DNA from: an uncultured Clostridia bacterium
Lineage (GTDB): Bacteria; Bacillota; Clostridia; Oscillospirales; Acutalibacteraceae
Direction: 5' to 3'
Assembly: GCA_946042285.1 (NCBI GenBank)
Contig: CAMGDK010000030.1
Location: forward strand, 1 to 14,371
DNA length: 14,371 bases
The notes beneath the pieces are model-generated. The model was not told the DNA's origin and made no database searches. It was given only the letters and a program-made list of their open reading frames with translations. Made by a program: the position numbers and the translations under genes. Below, piece after piece: positions 1 through 7,591 of the stretch. Every line of letters begins with the position of its first letter. The first letter of the stretch is position 1.

Positions 1-33
1 AATTTATAATAAACAACAATATATAAATAACAT

Positions 34-68
34 TAACACTCTGTGTAAATAAATTACGCAGAGTGTTA
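34..68 (-). terminator. Probable terminator after sigE
   Basis: A perfect 10-bp inverted repeat (34-43 with 59-68) starts four bases after the sigE stop codon. It extends inward by four more pairs past a single mismatch, leaving a five-base loop. On the minus strand the stem is followed by an AT-rich tail that has only short T runs, so this is not a textbook T-tract. Position and stem strength support termination of the spoIIGA-sigE transcript; the weak tail leaves some doubt. Confidence 0.6.
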
Positions 69-71
69 CCA

Positions 72-770
72 TTACGCTGTTTTACTGTTTAGTTCATTTT
101 TCAGCTTTACTAATATTCTTTTTTCGAGCCTGCTGATATACGATTGAGATATTCCCATACTGTCAGCCATCTGCTTTTGAGTATGACTTTTTTGCCCGTT
201 AAGACCGAAGCGCATAGTCATCAACATTTTTTCCTTATCAGGCAGAGTATCTACAACCTCCATCAACATTCTTTTTTCATCATCGCATTCAATATCATCA
301 TACATTTCCTGTGCATCTGTTCCAAGTACATCTCTTAATGTCAATTCGTTACCGTCCCAATCAATAGATAAAGGCTCATCAAATGACATCTCGCTTTTCA
401 TATTGCTAATCTTTCTCAAATACATGAGTATTTCATTTTCTATGCATCGAGAGGCATAGGTAGCGAGCTTGATGTTTTTATCAGGATTAAAGGTTTTCAC
501 AGCCTTCATAAGACCGATTGTTCCTATCGAAATGAGATCCTCGGTTGAGTCTGTTTTATTTTCAAACTTTTTTGCGATATAAACAACAAGTCTTAAATTA
601 TGAATAATTAGCATTTCTCTGTTAGAATCGTCACCTTTTCTAAGCTGTTCTACAATTTTGTTTTCCTCCTCCTTTGACAGCGGAGCAGGTAAGGTTTCCG
701 GTCCGTTTATGTAATAGCATTTTTTAGATTTAAATAATTTACCGATAAGTATTTTTAGCAGTTTTTTCAT
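72..770 (-). CDS. sigE: RNA polymerase sporulation sigma factor, pro-sigma-E
   Basis: This 232-residue protein is the precursor of the early mother-cell sigma factor, which directs engulfment and coat genes after asymmetric division. It has an N-terminal pro-sequence (about 1-19, Lys/Leu-rich, amphipathic) ending at CYYINGPETLP, matching the known VYYIGG processing region of Bacillus subtilis pro-sigma-E. Region 2 follows (about 55-125), including DLISIGTIGLMKAV and LATYASRCIENEILMYLR, then the conserved SFDEPLSIDWDGNEL and a region 4 helix-turn-helix (about 195-220) with MGISQSYISRLEKRI. The pro-sequence is about eight residues shorter than in B. subtilis. The gene starts eight bases after spoIIGA, and its AGGTG ribosome site overlaps the spoIIGA stop codon, so the two are probably translationally coupled. 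In B. subtilis sigG follows sigE; here a hairpin follows instead. Identity is very secure. Confidence 0.97.
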   Translation of the reverse strand: MKKLLKILIGKLFKSKKCYYINGPETLPAPLSKEEENKIVEQLRKGDDSNREMLIIHNLRLVVYIAKKFENKTDSTEDLISIGTIGLMKAVKTFNPDKNIKLATYASRCIENEILMYLRKISNMKSEMSFDEPLSIDWDGNELTLRDVLGTDAQEMYDDIECDDEKRMLMEVVDTLPDKEKMLMTMRFGLNGQKSHTQKQMADSMGISQSYISRLEKRILVKLKNELNSKTA

Positions 771-778
771 TTAGCACC

Positions 779-1567
779 TCATATATTTAATATTTCAGGA
801 TTGATTATTGCAGAAAAATCACTGTCATCTATTTGAGATAACGCAATATATACTCTGTTTGTTTCAAAAGAGTCTTTACCGTTTGACACAACCAGCTTAT
901 CAGGCTTAAAAGCATTCAGCACCCCCTCTCCTCCTACTGTATTGTACGGTATAACTCGCTCTGTGCAATTACAAATTTTATCCTTATCTGCAATTATTAC
1001 CGGATAATCGGAAAAGGGCTCCTTTAGCTTGTTACCGCTGTCAACAAAAGCATATAAATTATATGTGTTGCCGTTTTTTGATACACTTAGACGATATAAT
1101 TCACTTGATGCAATTGTTTTGTTGTAAAGCTTTATTATCAAAACAGAAAGTAAATAAGCCACTGCCGCACTTACTATCAACACTTTGGCAGATAAATCAA
1201 AATACACAACACTGTTTTTAAGAGCAATTCCATTCGGCTTGAATAAAAGAATAATGGCAATAATTATACCTAAAAATATCATGTTGCTAAAATAAAAAAT
1301 GCAAACTGCTTTTAAATATTTGGTAATTCTTTTGAATTTGAATGATATTAGAACGATGATCATTGAAGCTATAATCTTGCCGATAGCAGTAACTAAAACA
1401 TTCAATTCATCAATAAAAATAACCTGCGAATATAATCCTCCAAATGCAGCTGCCGACAAAAGTCTTACTACACCGGTGCTTTCCTTAAGTAAAAGATTAG
1501 TTAATTTCAAAAGGAGATATGTAATAAAAAAGTTTACGACGAATAGCACATCTGCGTAAATAACCAT
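779..1567 (-). CDS. spoIIGA: Sigma-E processing peptidase SpoIIGA
   Basis: SpoIIGA is the membrane-bound aspartic protease that removes the pro-sequence of sigma-E after a signal from the forespore protein SpoIIR. The N-terminal half (about 1-147) is hydrophobic, with roughly five membrane segments, and begins MVIYADVLFVVNF as in the family. The cytoplasmic C-terminal domain carries the catalytic motif DSGN (Asp176) in the context FVDSGNKLKEPFSDYPVII, followed by the conserved IPYNTVGGEGVLNAFKPD. At 262 residues it is shorter than the 309-residue B. subtilis protein, mainly by a shorter C-terminus. The ATG is chosen because GGGAGGGG lies two to four bases before it. That ribosome site is buried in a strong hairpin (see the entry at 1570-1610). 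The immediate downstream neighbour is its substrate gene sigE, confirming the assignment. Confidence 0.95.
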   Translation of the reverse strand: MVIYADVLFVVNFFITYLLLKLTNLLLKESTGVVRLLSAAAFGGLYSQVIFIDELNVLVTAIGKIIASMIIVLISFKFKRITKYLKAVCIFYFSNMIFLGIIIAIILLFKPNGIALKNSVVYFDLSAKVLIVSAAVAYLLSVLIIKLYNKTIASSELYRLSVSKNGNTYNLYAFVDSGNKLKEPFSDYPVIIADKDKICNCTERVIPYNTVGGEGVLNAFKPDKLVVSNGKDSFETNRVYIALSQIDDSDFSAIINPEILNI

Positions 1568-1569
1568 AA

Positions 1570-1610
1570 AACCCCTCCCACGACTACAATTATAGTCATG
1601 GTGAGGGGTT
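1570..1610 (-). promoter_or_regulatory. Hairpin enclosing the spoIIGA ribosome binding site
   Basis: On the minus strand an 8-bp outer stem (1610-1603 with 1577-1570) continues, past one bulged A at 1602, into a 9-bp inner stem (1601-1593 with 1586-1578) containing one U.G wobble. The loop is six bases. The 3' arm contains the GGGAGGGG Shine-Dalgarno sequence, and the spoIIGA ATG starts two bases after the stem. Four T residues (1571-1568, partly in the stem) precede the ATG, so the structure could act as a weak terminator for read-through from the cyclophilin gene, as a translation lock, or both. The structure is seen directly; its function is inferred. Confidence 0.8.
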
Positions 1611-1622
1611 AAATTTGTCGTA
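1589..1622 (-). promoter_or_regulatory. Putative Spo0A-dependent promoter of spoIIGA-sigE
   Basis: A perfect TATAAT -10 element reads on the minus strand at 1594-1589, in the apex of the hairpin. No good -35 hexamer stands 17 bases upstream (CAAATT). On the plus strand at 1614-1622, TTTGTCGTA matches the Spo0A box consensus TTTGTCRAA at eight of nine positions. The box lies about 19 bases before the -10, roughly -31 to -39 from a start near 1581-1585. In B. subtilis the spoIIG operon uses sigma-A with phosphorylated Spo0A bound near a poor or misplaced -35, which fits this arrangement. Only one box is evident. Confidence 0.55.
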
Positions 1623-1623
1623 A

Positions 1624-2184
1624 TTACTCTTCTATTTCAATTGTTTCTATTACCACATCATAAACGGGCTTATCAGACATTCCGGTACGGACATTAGCAA
1701 TATCCTCAAGCACACCTTCGCCGTCAATCAACTGACCGAATACTGTGTGGTGGAAGTCAAGCCAAGGAGTACCGCCAACCTCTTTATATTTATCAATTAC
1801 CTCTTGAGGATAGCCTTGATCCTTAAGCTGCTCCATTTGAGCAAGTAACTGATCAGGCACACTTTTTGCCTGAACAACAAAGAATTGCGAGCCGTTAGTA
1901 TTAGGACCGCTGTTTGCCATTGAAAGAGCGCCGTAATAGTTTCTCTCTTCAATGGAAAATTCATCCTCAAAGGATTTACCCCAAATAGATTCTCCGCCGC
2001 ATCCCGTACCTGTTGGATCACCGCCCTGAATCATAAAGTCTTTAATTACTCTGTGGAAAATAAGACCGTCGTAGTATCCGTTTTTAGCGTGTGTTACAAA
2101 ATTTTCAACAGCCTTAGGTGCAGCTTCGGGCTTCAATTCAAAAGCCATGTCACCTCTATTAGTTTTAATTGTTGCTTTAATCAT
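1624..2184 (-). CDS. Cyclophilin-type peptidyl-prolyl cis-trans isomerase
   Basis: This 186-residue enzyme interconverts cis and trans peptide bonds before proline. The cyclophilin signatures are all present: FHRVIKDFMIQGGDPTGTG (about 43-61, with catalytic Arg45 and Gln53), the GALSMANSGPNTNGSQFF segment (about 85-102), and LDFHHTVFGQL (about 142-152). There is no signal peptide or lipobox, so it should be cytoplasmic. An inserted helix-like stretch rich in Gln, Lys and Glu (about 110-138) separates the second and third motifs. The start overlaps the end of the GH2 gene by eight bases, with AAGGA about ten bases upstream of the ATG. It is the last gene of the long run before the sporulation pair. 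A folding role for a particular neighbour is not supported by the sequence. Confidence 0.96.
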   Translation of the reverse strand: MIKATIKTNRGDMAFELKPEAAPKAVENFVTHAKNGYYDGLIFHRVIKDFMIQGGDPTGTGCGGESIWGKSFEDEFSIEERNYYGALSMANSGPNTNGSQFFVVQAKSVPDQLLAQMEQLKDQGYPQEVIDKYKEVGGTPWLDFHHTVFGQLIDGEGVLEDIANVRTGMSDKPVYDVVIETIEIEE

Positions 2185-3898
2185 ATAGCTTCATCCTTTC
2201 ATTTATACTTCTGATTCTGTTTATATCAATCTTTTCAACTTCTCGGTCATAGGTTAAAAGACCGTTTAACTCATCCTCTACATCAGTCAGCTGAGTATAT
2301 ACCGTAGCCGACAATCCGTCTTTGATTTGAGGTATTATTGTTTTTTTATACAGTCGTGAATATGCCTTTGTTAAGGACTCCTTTGAGAAGAAAACCTTAT
2401 AACCAAACATTTTGTTGTTAAATGTGTGGTTTTTTATTTTTAATCCAAGCCCTCCGAATTCCGAAAGAACGTATGCCCGTTCACCTGATTTAACTTTAAT
2501 CGGAGTAAAATATATATGCTTGGATATGACATCGCTTTTACCCAAATCATGCCAACCGGAAGCAGTGTCGATAATTCGTGTAGAATCAAGCTTTTTCATC
2601 ATGTTATAAGCTTGTTGACTGTCAAACTGCCCCCATCCCTCGTTAAAGAGCACCCAAATGGCAACACAGGGAGAATTATACAGCTCATCAACAATCTCAT
2701 CCATTTCCTGATAATAAAGCTCTCTCGCTTTTTTGTCGGTTCTTTTAAAGGTCTTGTAATCAGTGTCATCAAGAGTAATTCCGATAAACGGAAGAATAGA
2801 TATTTCCGCTCCGTAATTTCCACCGCCGTTTATCATATCCTGCCAAACTAAAATACCGTTAACGTCGCAATAATGATACCAAAGTAATGGTTCAACCTTA
2901 ATGTGCTTGCGAAGCATATTGAATCCGGCTGACTTGACATATTCTACGTCAAATTTCATGGCTTCATTTGACGGAGGGGTTAATAGACCGTCAGGATAGT
3001 ATCCTTGATCAAGCAATCCATTGTGAAAATACGGCTTATTATTCAAGAAGAGTCTTTTTACGCCATTGCTGTCAATGCCGAGAGAAAACTTTCTCATACC
3101 AAAATATGATTTAATCTTTTCACCGCAAGCCTTGAATGTAACCTTATAGAGAAACGGACTTTCCGGACTCCACGACTTAAAATCCGGTATCATTACGGTA
3201 TGGTCGGTTGTGTCGGCAATCAGCTCTTCGCCGTCGTAAATCAACACCTCAACATTGTCGGTGCCATTATACTCAAAATGCACCTTTTCACCATCGTAAT
3301 CAGGTGTTATTCTTACACTTTTTAAGTATTCTTTCGGAGTCGATTCAATCCAAACTGTTTGCCAAATTCCGCTTTGTGCAGTGTACCAAATACCTCCGCG
3401 CTTTGTTTTTTGCTTGCCGCGTGAATAACCGTTATCCTCGGTATAATCCTGCGCCTTTACAACAATTTCGTTTTCACCGTCATTAACACAATCGGTTATT
3501 TCAAAAGAAAATGCAGTATATCCGCCGTGATGCTCGCCTACAAATCTGCCGTTAACATATACATGTGCTATTTGATCGACGGCACCGAAATTCACAAACA
3601 CTCTTCCCCTATTAAAGCCATTAGGTAATTCAAAGCATCTTCTGTAAAATAAATACTTGTCCTCACTGCATCTTTGCCTGTTCACCAAGGAAAGCGGTGA
3701 TTCCGGAGAAAACGGAACACAAATTTTTTCTTTATACGAATCTTTTTCAGGGATGATTTCACTGTTGGAAAACGTAAAATCCCATACACCATTAAGATTT
3801 ATAAAGCTATCTCGAACAAATTGCGGTCTTGGATATTCCGGTAAAGGATTATTTTTATCAACCTCTTTTCCCCATTTTGTAAACAACATATCTATCAC
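2177..3898 (-). CDS. Glycoside hydrolase family 2 protein, specificity unknown
   Basis: This 573-residue enzyme has the GH2 layout: an N-terminal jelly-roll sugar-binding domain (about 20-190, with NGVWDF, VYVNG and GGIW), an immunoglobulin-like domain (about 190-275) and a TIM barrel (about 280-573). The likely acid/base is Glu420 in FNEGWGQ and the nucleophile is Glu480 in LSEFGG, so it should be an active retaining beta-glycosidase. There is no signal peptide, so it acts in the cytoplasm on imported or internal sugars. The Asn-x-Lys motif of true beta-glucuronidases is absent; the equivalent place reads EDELNGLLTYDRE (about 541-553). A beta-glucuronidase label would therefore be unsafe; a beta-galactosidase- or beta-mannosidase-like activity is possible. 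The GTG at 3898 overlaps the ABC gene stop (GTGA); an in-frame ATG at 3889 is an equally good start, because neither has a strong ribosome site. Confidence 0.92.
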   Translation of the reverse strand: MIDMLFTKWGKEVDKNNPLPEYPRPQFVRDSFINLNGVWDFTFSNSEIIPEKDSYKEKICVPFSPESPLSLVNRQRCSEDKYLFYRRCFELPNGFNRGRVFVNFGAVDQIAHVYVNGRFVGEHHGGYTAFSFEITDCVNDGENEIVVKAQDYTEDNGYSRGKQKTKRGGIWYTAQSGIWQTVWIESTPKEYLKSVRITPDYDGEKVHFEYNGTDNVEVLIYDGEELIADTTDHTVMIPDFKSWSPESPFLYKVTFKACGEKIKSYFGMRKFSLGIDSNGVKRLFLNNKPYFHNGLLDQGYYPDGLLTPPSNEAMKFDVEYVKSAGFNMLRKHIKVEPLLWYHYCDVNGILVWQDMINGGGNYGAEISILPFIGITLDDTDYKTFKRTDKKARELYYQEMDEIVDELYNSPCVAIWVLFNEGWGQFDSQQAYNMMKKLDSTRIIDTASGWHDLGKSDVISKHIYFTPIKVKSGERAYVLSEFGGLGLKIKNHTFNNKMFGYKVFFSKESLTKAYSRLYKKTIIPQIKDGLSATVYTQLTDVEDELNGLLTYDREVEKIDINRIRSINERMKLYD

Positions 3899-5592
3899 TC
3901 ACTTACTATTTTACCGTCAATTATTTGTATGCGTCTGTTACAAATCTCAAGTGCTGCCTTTTTATGAGAAACAATAATGCAGGTTACATCCTTCAACGAC
4001 TTGAGATTTGTGAGAAATTGCTTTTCTGTTTCTTCGTCAAGAGCAGATGTCGCTTCATCAAGAAGCAGTATTGGTGCCTTTGACAACAAGCTCCTTGCAA
4101 TGGCAAGACGCTGAACCTGACCTTCGGAAAGACCGAGTCCCTTTTCACCTATAACGGTTTCGATACCATCCGGAAGCTCGTCAATAAATTGATCTGAGCA
4201 GCTGATTTTTATAGCCTCAAGAATTTCTTGCTGCGCAACATCATCGTTCATAAAGGTAAGATTATCCTTAATAGTACCCGATATAAGCATATTTCCCTGC
4301 GGAACATAGGTAAAAAGTCTTCTTGTGCTTTTATCAACAACTATATCTCCGTTAGATGTATGAAGATTTATTGTACCCTCTTGAGTAGTAAATACACCGA
4401 GCAAAAGCTTAAGTAAAGTACTTTTACCTATACCGGATATTCCCATTATTGCAACAAAATCACCTTTTTTGATTGATAGTGATGCCTTGTCAAAAATAAT
4501 ATCTCTATCATACTTAAAGCTGATATTGTCAAAGGAAATTGCCTGCATGCTTTTATAGCATTCGTAAATATCCAAATCATCTGAATTTGATTTTTCTTCA
4601 AACGGTAAATCGTCTATTTCCTTAAGTCGTTCTGCTGATGCAACAAGAGAATAATATTTCGGCATAACTCCCGAAAGAGAGGCAAAAGGCGACTGCACTT
4701 GATTTACAAGTTGTATGATTGCAGTAACCGTGCCGTAGCTCATGCCTGTATTCATAATTCCCCAAGCACCGAATGTAACGGCAAAAACAGTACCGATATT
4801 AAAAACCATTCCAAGCCCTGAATTTGCAATTATACTGAAATTGCGTCTTTTCATCCTTGCCTTGAAGTTTTCCTCCTGCAGTTCATCAGTTTGACTGTCG
4901 ATTTTAGATTCGGCGGAAAATGCTTTAATAACAAGAAGATTTGAAAGAATTTCCTGAATAAACGAGCGGGTTTTACCCTCTGTTTCCTGAACCTTTTTAT
5001 GTAAGTTCTTTAAAGTCTTTCTAAAGGTTCGCGTTGTTATAAAAACAATTACTCCGCCTACTGTAAAAACGAGAGCAAAAATCTTGTCGATAATTACAAG
5101 ATATATTAAAGCACCTAAAAGCTTTGCACCGTAAAATGCAATTTGCGGAATTATCGTGGTAAACCCTTCTGCGACAATCCTTACATCATTAAACATCCTA
5201 TTTTGTAAATCGCCGGTATGGTATGATGTTACGCTAATATAATCCTTGTTTATAACAGAATTGAGCATATACTTTTTGAGTGTCATCTCAAGCTTTGCAC
5301 TGCACCAATCTGACATAACATTTTTTGTTATATTTAGAAGCATTTGAAAAACAACTAATCCTAAAAGCGCAAAGGCATACTTAGTAACAACACTCATGCT
5401 GTGCAACTCTGTCGCTCCGTCAATAATGCTTTTAGACAATCTTGCAAAGAACACTGAGGTAACACCGTAAAATGCATTCAAAAGCACAAGAGTAATCATA
5501 ACAGGCATTTGTCTTGAGCAAATATTGAATATCCATTTTAAGGTTACCGAATCAAATGTCTTTTTATTTATTTTATCATTACTCAATCGCAT
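3895..5592 (-). CDS. ABC exporter half-transporter (fused membrane and ATPase domains)
   Basis: This 565-residue protein has a six-helix exporter membrane domain (about 25-310, hydrophobic segments near 31-50, 70-90, 150-190 and 255-295) fused to a nucleotide-binding domain (about 350-565). The ATPase motifs are complete: Walker A GISGIGKS (384-391), Q-loop VPQGN (430-434), signature LSEGQ (488-492, with Glu for the usual first Gly), Walker B ILLLDE (508-513) and H-loop His543. It probably works as a homodimer, since no partner half-transporter is present. There is no N-terminal C39 peptidase domain. It overlaps the upstream signal peptidase gene by ten bases and the downstream GH2 gene by four, so it is co-translated with both. 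The substrate cannot be read from the sequence; a peptide or lipid-linked glycan are both possible. Confidence 0.93.
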   Translation of the reverse strand: MRLSNDKINKKTFDSVTLKWIFNICSRQMPVMITLVLLNAFYGVTSVFFARLSKSIIDGATELHSMSVVTKYAFALLGLVVFQMLLNITKNVMSDWCSAKLEMTLKKYMLNSVINKDYISVTSYHTGDLQNRMFNDVRIVAEGFTTIIPQIAFYGAKLLGALIYLVIIDKIFALVFTVGGVIVFITTRTFRKTLKNLHKKVQETEGKTRSFIQEILSNLLVIKAFSAESKIDSQTDELQEENFKARMKRRNFSIIANSGLGMVFNIGTVFAVTFGAWGIMNTGMSYGTVTAIIQLVNQVQSPFASLSGVMPKYYSLVASAERLKEIDDLPFEEKSNSDDLDIYECYKSMQAISFDNISFKYDRDIIFDKASLSIKKGDFVAIMGISGIGKSTLLKLLLGVFTTQEGTINLHTSNGDIVVDKSTRRLFTYVPQGNMLISGTIKDNLTFMNDDVAQQEILEAIKISCSDQFIDELPDGIETVIGEKGLGLSEGQVQRLAIARSLLSKAPILLLDEATSALDEETEKQFLTNLKSLKDVTCIIVSHKKAALEICNRRIQIIDGKIVSE

Positions 5593-6056
5593 GCACCTCT
5601 CTTAAAAACATGCCTTTTTAACCAACCGAAAGGTTTTCTTAAGGCAAAATAAATCGGTCTTACAGGTAACAATGCCACCCAAATTTTTGAATAAAGCTTA
5701 TAAAGCTTTGAATTTTGGCAATCGATATAATGCTTTCCGTTTTTGTAGAATCCTACAAGGACTCCGCATATCATATCATCGGTTACATACTCTCTGTTAA
5801 GCAGATTATCACCGACAATAACATAATGATCCTCGTGCACCTCGATTACTCTGTGCATTACATAATTGCCCTTCGGCGTAATATACACAGGAACATCATA
5901 TTTCTTAAGCCTTTCCTTATTCTTTACAATGATAACATTATCACGCTGATTATGAATTAAAGGCTTCATGGATGTACCGGATGTAAGACCCGTGTATGTC
6001 CCGACAGAGTCCAATATTTCCTTTATTGATTTTTCATTTGAATTTATTTTAGACAT
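5583..6056 (-). CDS. SipW-like S24/S26 signal peptidase
   Basis: This 157-residue protein is a type I signal peptidase-like serine protease. The nucleophile region reads GLTSGTSMKPLI (Ser29). The second catalytic segment is NYVMHRVIEV, with His68 where ordinary bacterial enzymes have Lys, which places it with the SipW/archaeal/ER Ser-His type. GDNL (82-85) is the third conserved box. Unlike usual signal peptidases it has no N-terminal membrane anchor. The only hydrophobic stretch is short and near the C-terminus (about 125-139), followed by a basic tail ending in RGACD, so membrane association would be peripheral or C-terminal. GGAGA lies five bases before the ATG. It follows the PIG-L gene by 14 bases and overlaps the ABC exporter gene, suggesting a dedicated processing and export pair whose substrate is not visible here. 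Confidence 0.85.
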   Translation of the reverse strand: MSKINSNEKSIKEILDSVGTYTGLTSGTSMKPLIHNQRDNVIIVKNKERLKKYDVPVYITPKGNYVMHRVIEVHEDHYVIVGDNLLNREYVTDDMICGVLVGFYKNGKHYIDCQNSKLYKLYSKIWVALLPVRPIYFALRKPFGWLKRHVFKRGACD

Positions 6057-6070
6057 AGCTTCTCCAAATG

Positions 6071-7591
6071 TTATTCATCTATATTTTCAAAAAAATCATT
6101 TTTACTTTTATCAGGACCAACCTTTGAAAATACAAGTCCAAATTCATTGTTGGGATATTTCTTTACAGTCGAGCAATTCATACTCCAGCTTCCATGCTGC
6201 GAAACATGCTTATCATAAGCAACAACGGCAGCTTGATAAGGGGTTTTCCCGTCAAGATCAGTGCTTTTCCTGTTCCAATTCATTTTTACTTTATTCTTCG
6301 AGTAATTATGAAGATAAAGCTTTTTCACCTGCCACGCACCGTATTTATCTAACGAATCCGAGAATTTGGTTTCGTCTGCAGCTAACTTAATTGCTTTTTT
6401 AATTAAGTAGGCAGTAGTTTTGTGAGTCGGATGACCGTATTCGCCGTTTTCATCATGTGTTACAACAACTTTAGGCTTGTACTTTCTTATTTTTTCAACA
6501 AGCACCTTAAGAACATGATCCTCACCGCCCCAAGAGCTTAGAGTCCCTTTGATACCGTCATGATAACCACCCGGAAAATTCAAAAACAGCGGATATGTGC
6601 TATTACCCATTGACCACTGACCTGCAAGTGCCTCTCTGACTCTAAGTCTGTCGCGACCTGACATATAAACAGTAATTACATTCTTTTGCCGAACACTTTG
6701 ATAATACGGTATTGTACCGCCGAAAAACAGAAGCTCGTCATCTCTATGAGCAGAAAACACCATTAAATCGCAGTCACCTACCGACGGTGACTTCCATCGT
6801 TCAACTGAAGCACCGACCTTGTCCTTTTCATACACTCTAAGTGTGCAAATACCGTTATTACCCTTTGATTTTTTCAGTTTAATAACAACCTTTTTTGAAT
6901 TTTCATCAAGTGTATAATATTTGTGAATCATCCTATAACCGTTACCGTCATATTCGTCGAGGACCTCACCGTCAGCGTTATAAGACTTAAAGGTATATTC
7001 ATTTGTGGTAACATGCCATTTTATCAAAATTCCGTCAGCAATTCTGTCGTCAGGAAGATTGATGGTCATGGTTCCGCCGTTCCAATATGTGTTGACAGTG
7101 GAATCGGTTACATTAGATACATTTCCCGTTGAAGCCTTAATTTTACATTTGCCTGTAATATGAATCGGCTCCTTTGATTTACCAAGTACGGTAAAGGTTC
7201 GGGTAAGCTTAACATTGTTACCGTCATTGTCATACAGCTTAATTTTAAGCTCCTTAACGCCTGACGACAGCTTAGAAAGCGAAATATAGGAATTATAATC
7301 ACTGAGATTAACGCTGTAACTGCCAACCTCTTTTTCGAGCTTTATTTCTTTTTTAAATAAATCCAAATCCTCGACATATATTCCTATTTTGTTTATTTCC
7401 TTATTTGCCTCAATTGTCCCCGAAATTGAAAATTTCTGTCCCTTATTCAGCACAGTCGGTCGCTTTAAATCATGAGCTTCAACAACAAAATCCTCTTTTT
7501 TATATGTCGAGGCTTGCACATTTGCAGGACCTACCATGCACACAACAAAACAGATAATGAAAAACAAAGAGACTATTTGCAATCTTTTCAC
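6071..7591 (-). CDS. Secreted PIG-L family deacetylase with N-terminal accessory domains
   Basis: PIG-L (LmbE-like) enzymes are zinc-dependent N-deacetylases of N-acetylglucosamine-type substrates. This 506-residue protein begins with a clear signal peptide (hydrophobic about 5-22, AxA-like site near VQAS). An Ig-like beta domain follows (about 35-137), then a beta-rich segment resembling F5/8-type carbohydrate-binding modules (about 142-256, with TDSTVNTYWNGG). The catalytic domain starts near 273. The zinc motif is AHRDDE (281-286, with Arg for the usual Pro; His282, Asp285), with GHPTH (386-390, His390) completing the site. The start codon is GTG, overlapping the upstream stop (GTGA); no ATG nearby gives a signal peptide. 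It should act outside the membrane on a glycan or glycolipid. The C-terminal 100 residues are not assigned. The substrate is unknown. Confidence 0.9.
   Translation of the reverse strand: MKRLQIVSLFFIICFVVCMVGPANVQASTYKKEDFVVEAHDLKRPTVLNKGQKFSISGTIEANKEINKIGIYVEDLDLFKKEIKLEKEVGSYSVNLSDYNSYISLSKLSSGVKELKIKLYDNDGNNVKLTRTFTVLGKSKEPIHITGKCKIKASTGNVSNVTDSTVNTYWNGGTMTINLPDDRIADGILIKWHVTTNEYTFKSYNADGEVLDEYDGNGYRMIHKYYTLDENSKKVVIKLKKSKGNNGICTLRVYEKDKVGASVERWKSPSVGDCDLMVFSAHRDDELLFFGGTIPYYQSVRQKNVITVYMSGRDRLRVREALAGQWSMGNSTYPLFLNFPGGYHDGIKGTLSSWGGEDHVLKVLVEKIRKYKPKVVVTHDENGEYGHPTHKTTAYLIKKAIKLAADETKFSDSLDKYGAWQVKKLYLHNYSKNKVKMNWNRKSTDLDGKTPYQAAVVAYDKHVSQHGSWSMNCSTVKKYPNNEFGLVFSKVGPDKSKNDFFENIDE

Noticed and set aside
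1570..1610. Reading the hairpin before spoIIGA only as an ordinary terminator of the cyclophilin gene
   Set aside because: The T run after the stem is short and runs straight into the start codon, and the stem contains the ribosome site. Termination may contribute but does not explain the overlap with TATAAT and the ribosome site.
5968..6390. 140-codon open frame on the plus strand
   Set aside because: It spans the antisense of the PIG-L end and the signal peptidase start, two genes with clear motifs, and shows no family features of its own.
6382..6410. Inverted repeat of about ten AT-rich pairs with an eight-base T-rich loop inside the PIG-L gene
   Set aside because: It lies in well-conserved-looking coding sequence (Lys/Ile/Leu-rich stretch), is almost entirely A and T, and has one bulge; chance codon composition explains it.
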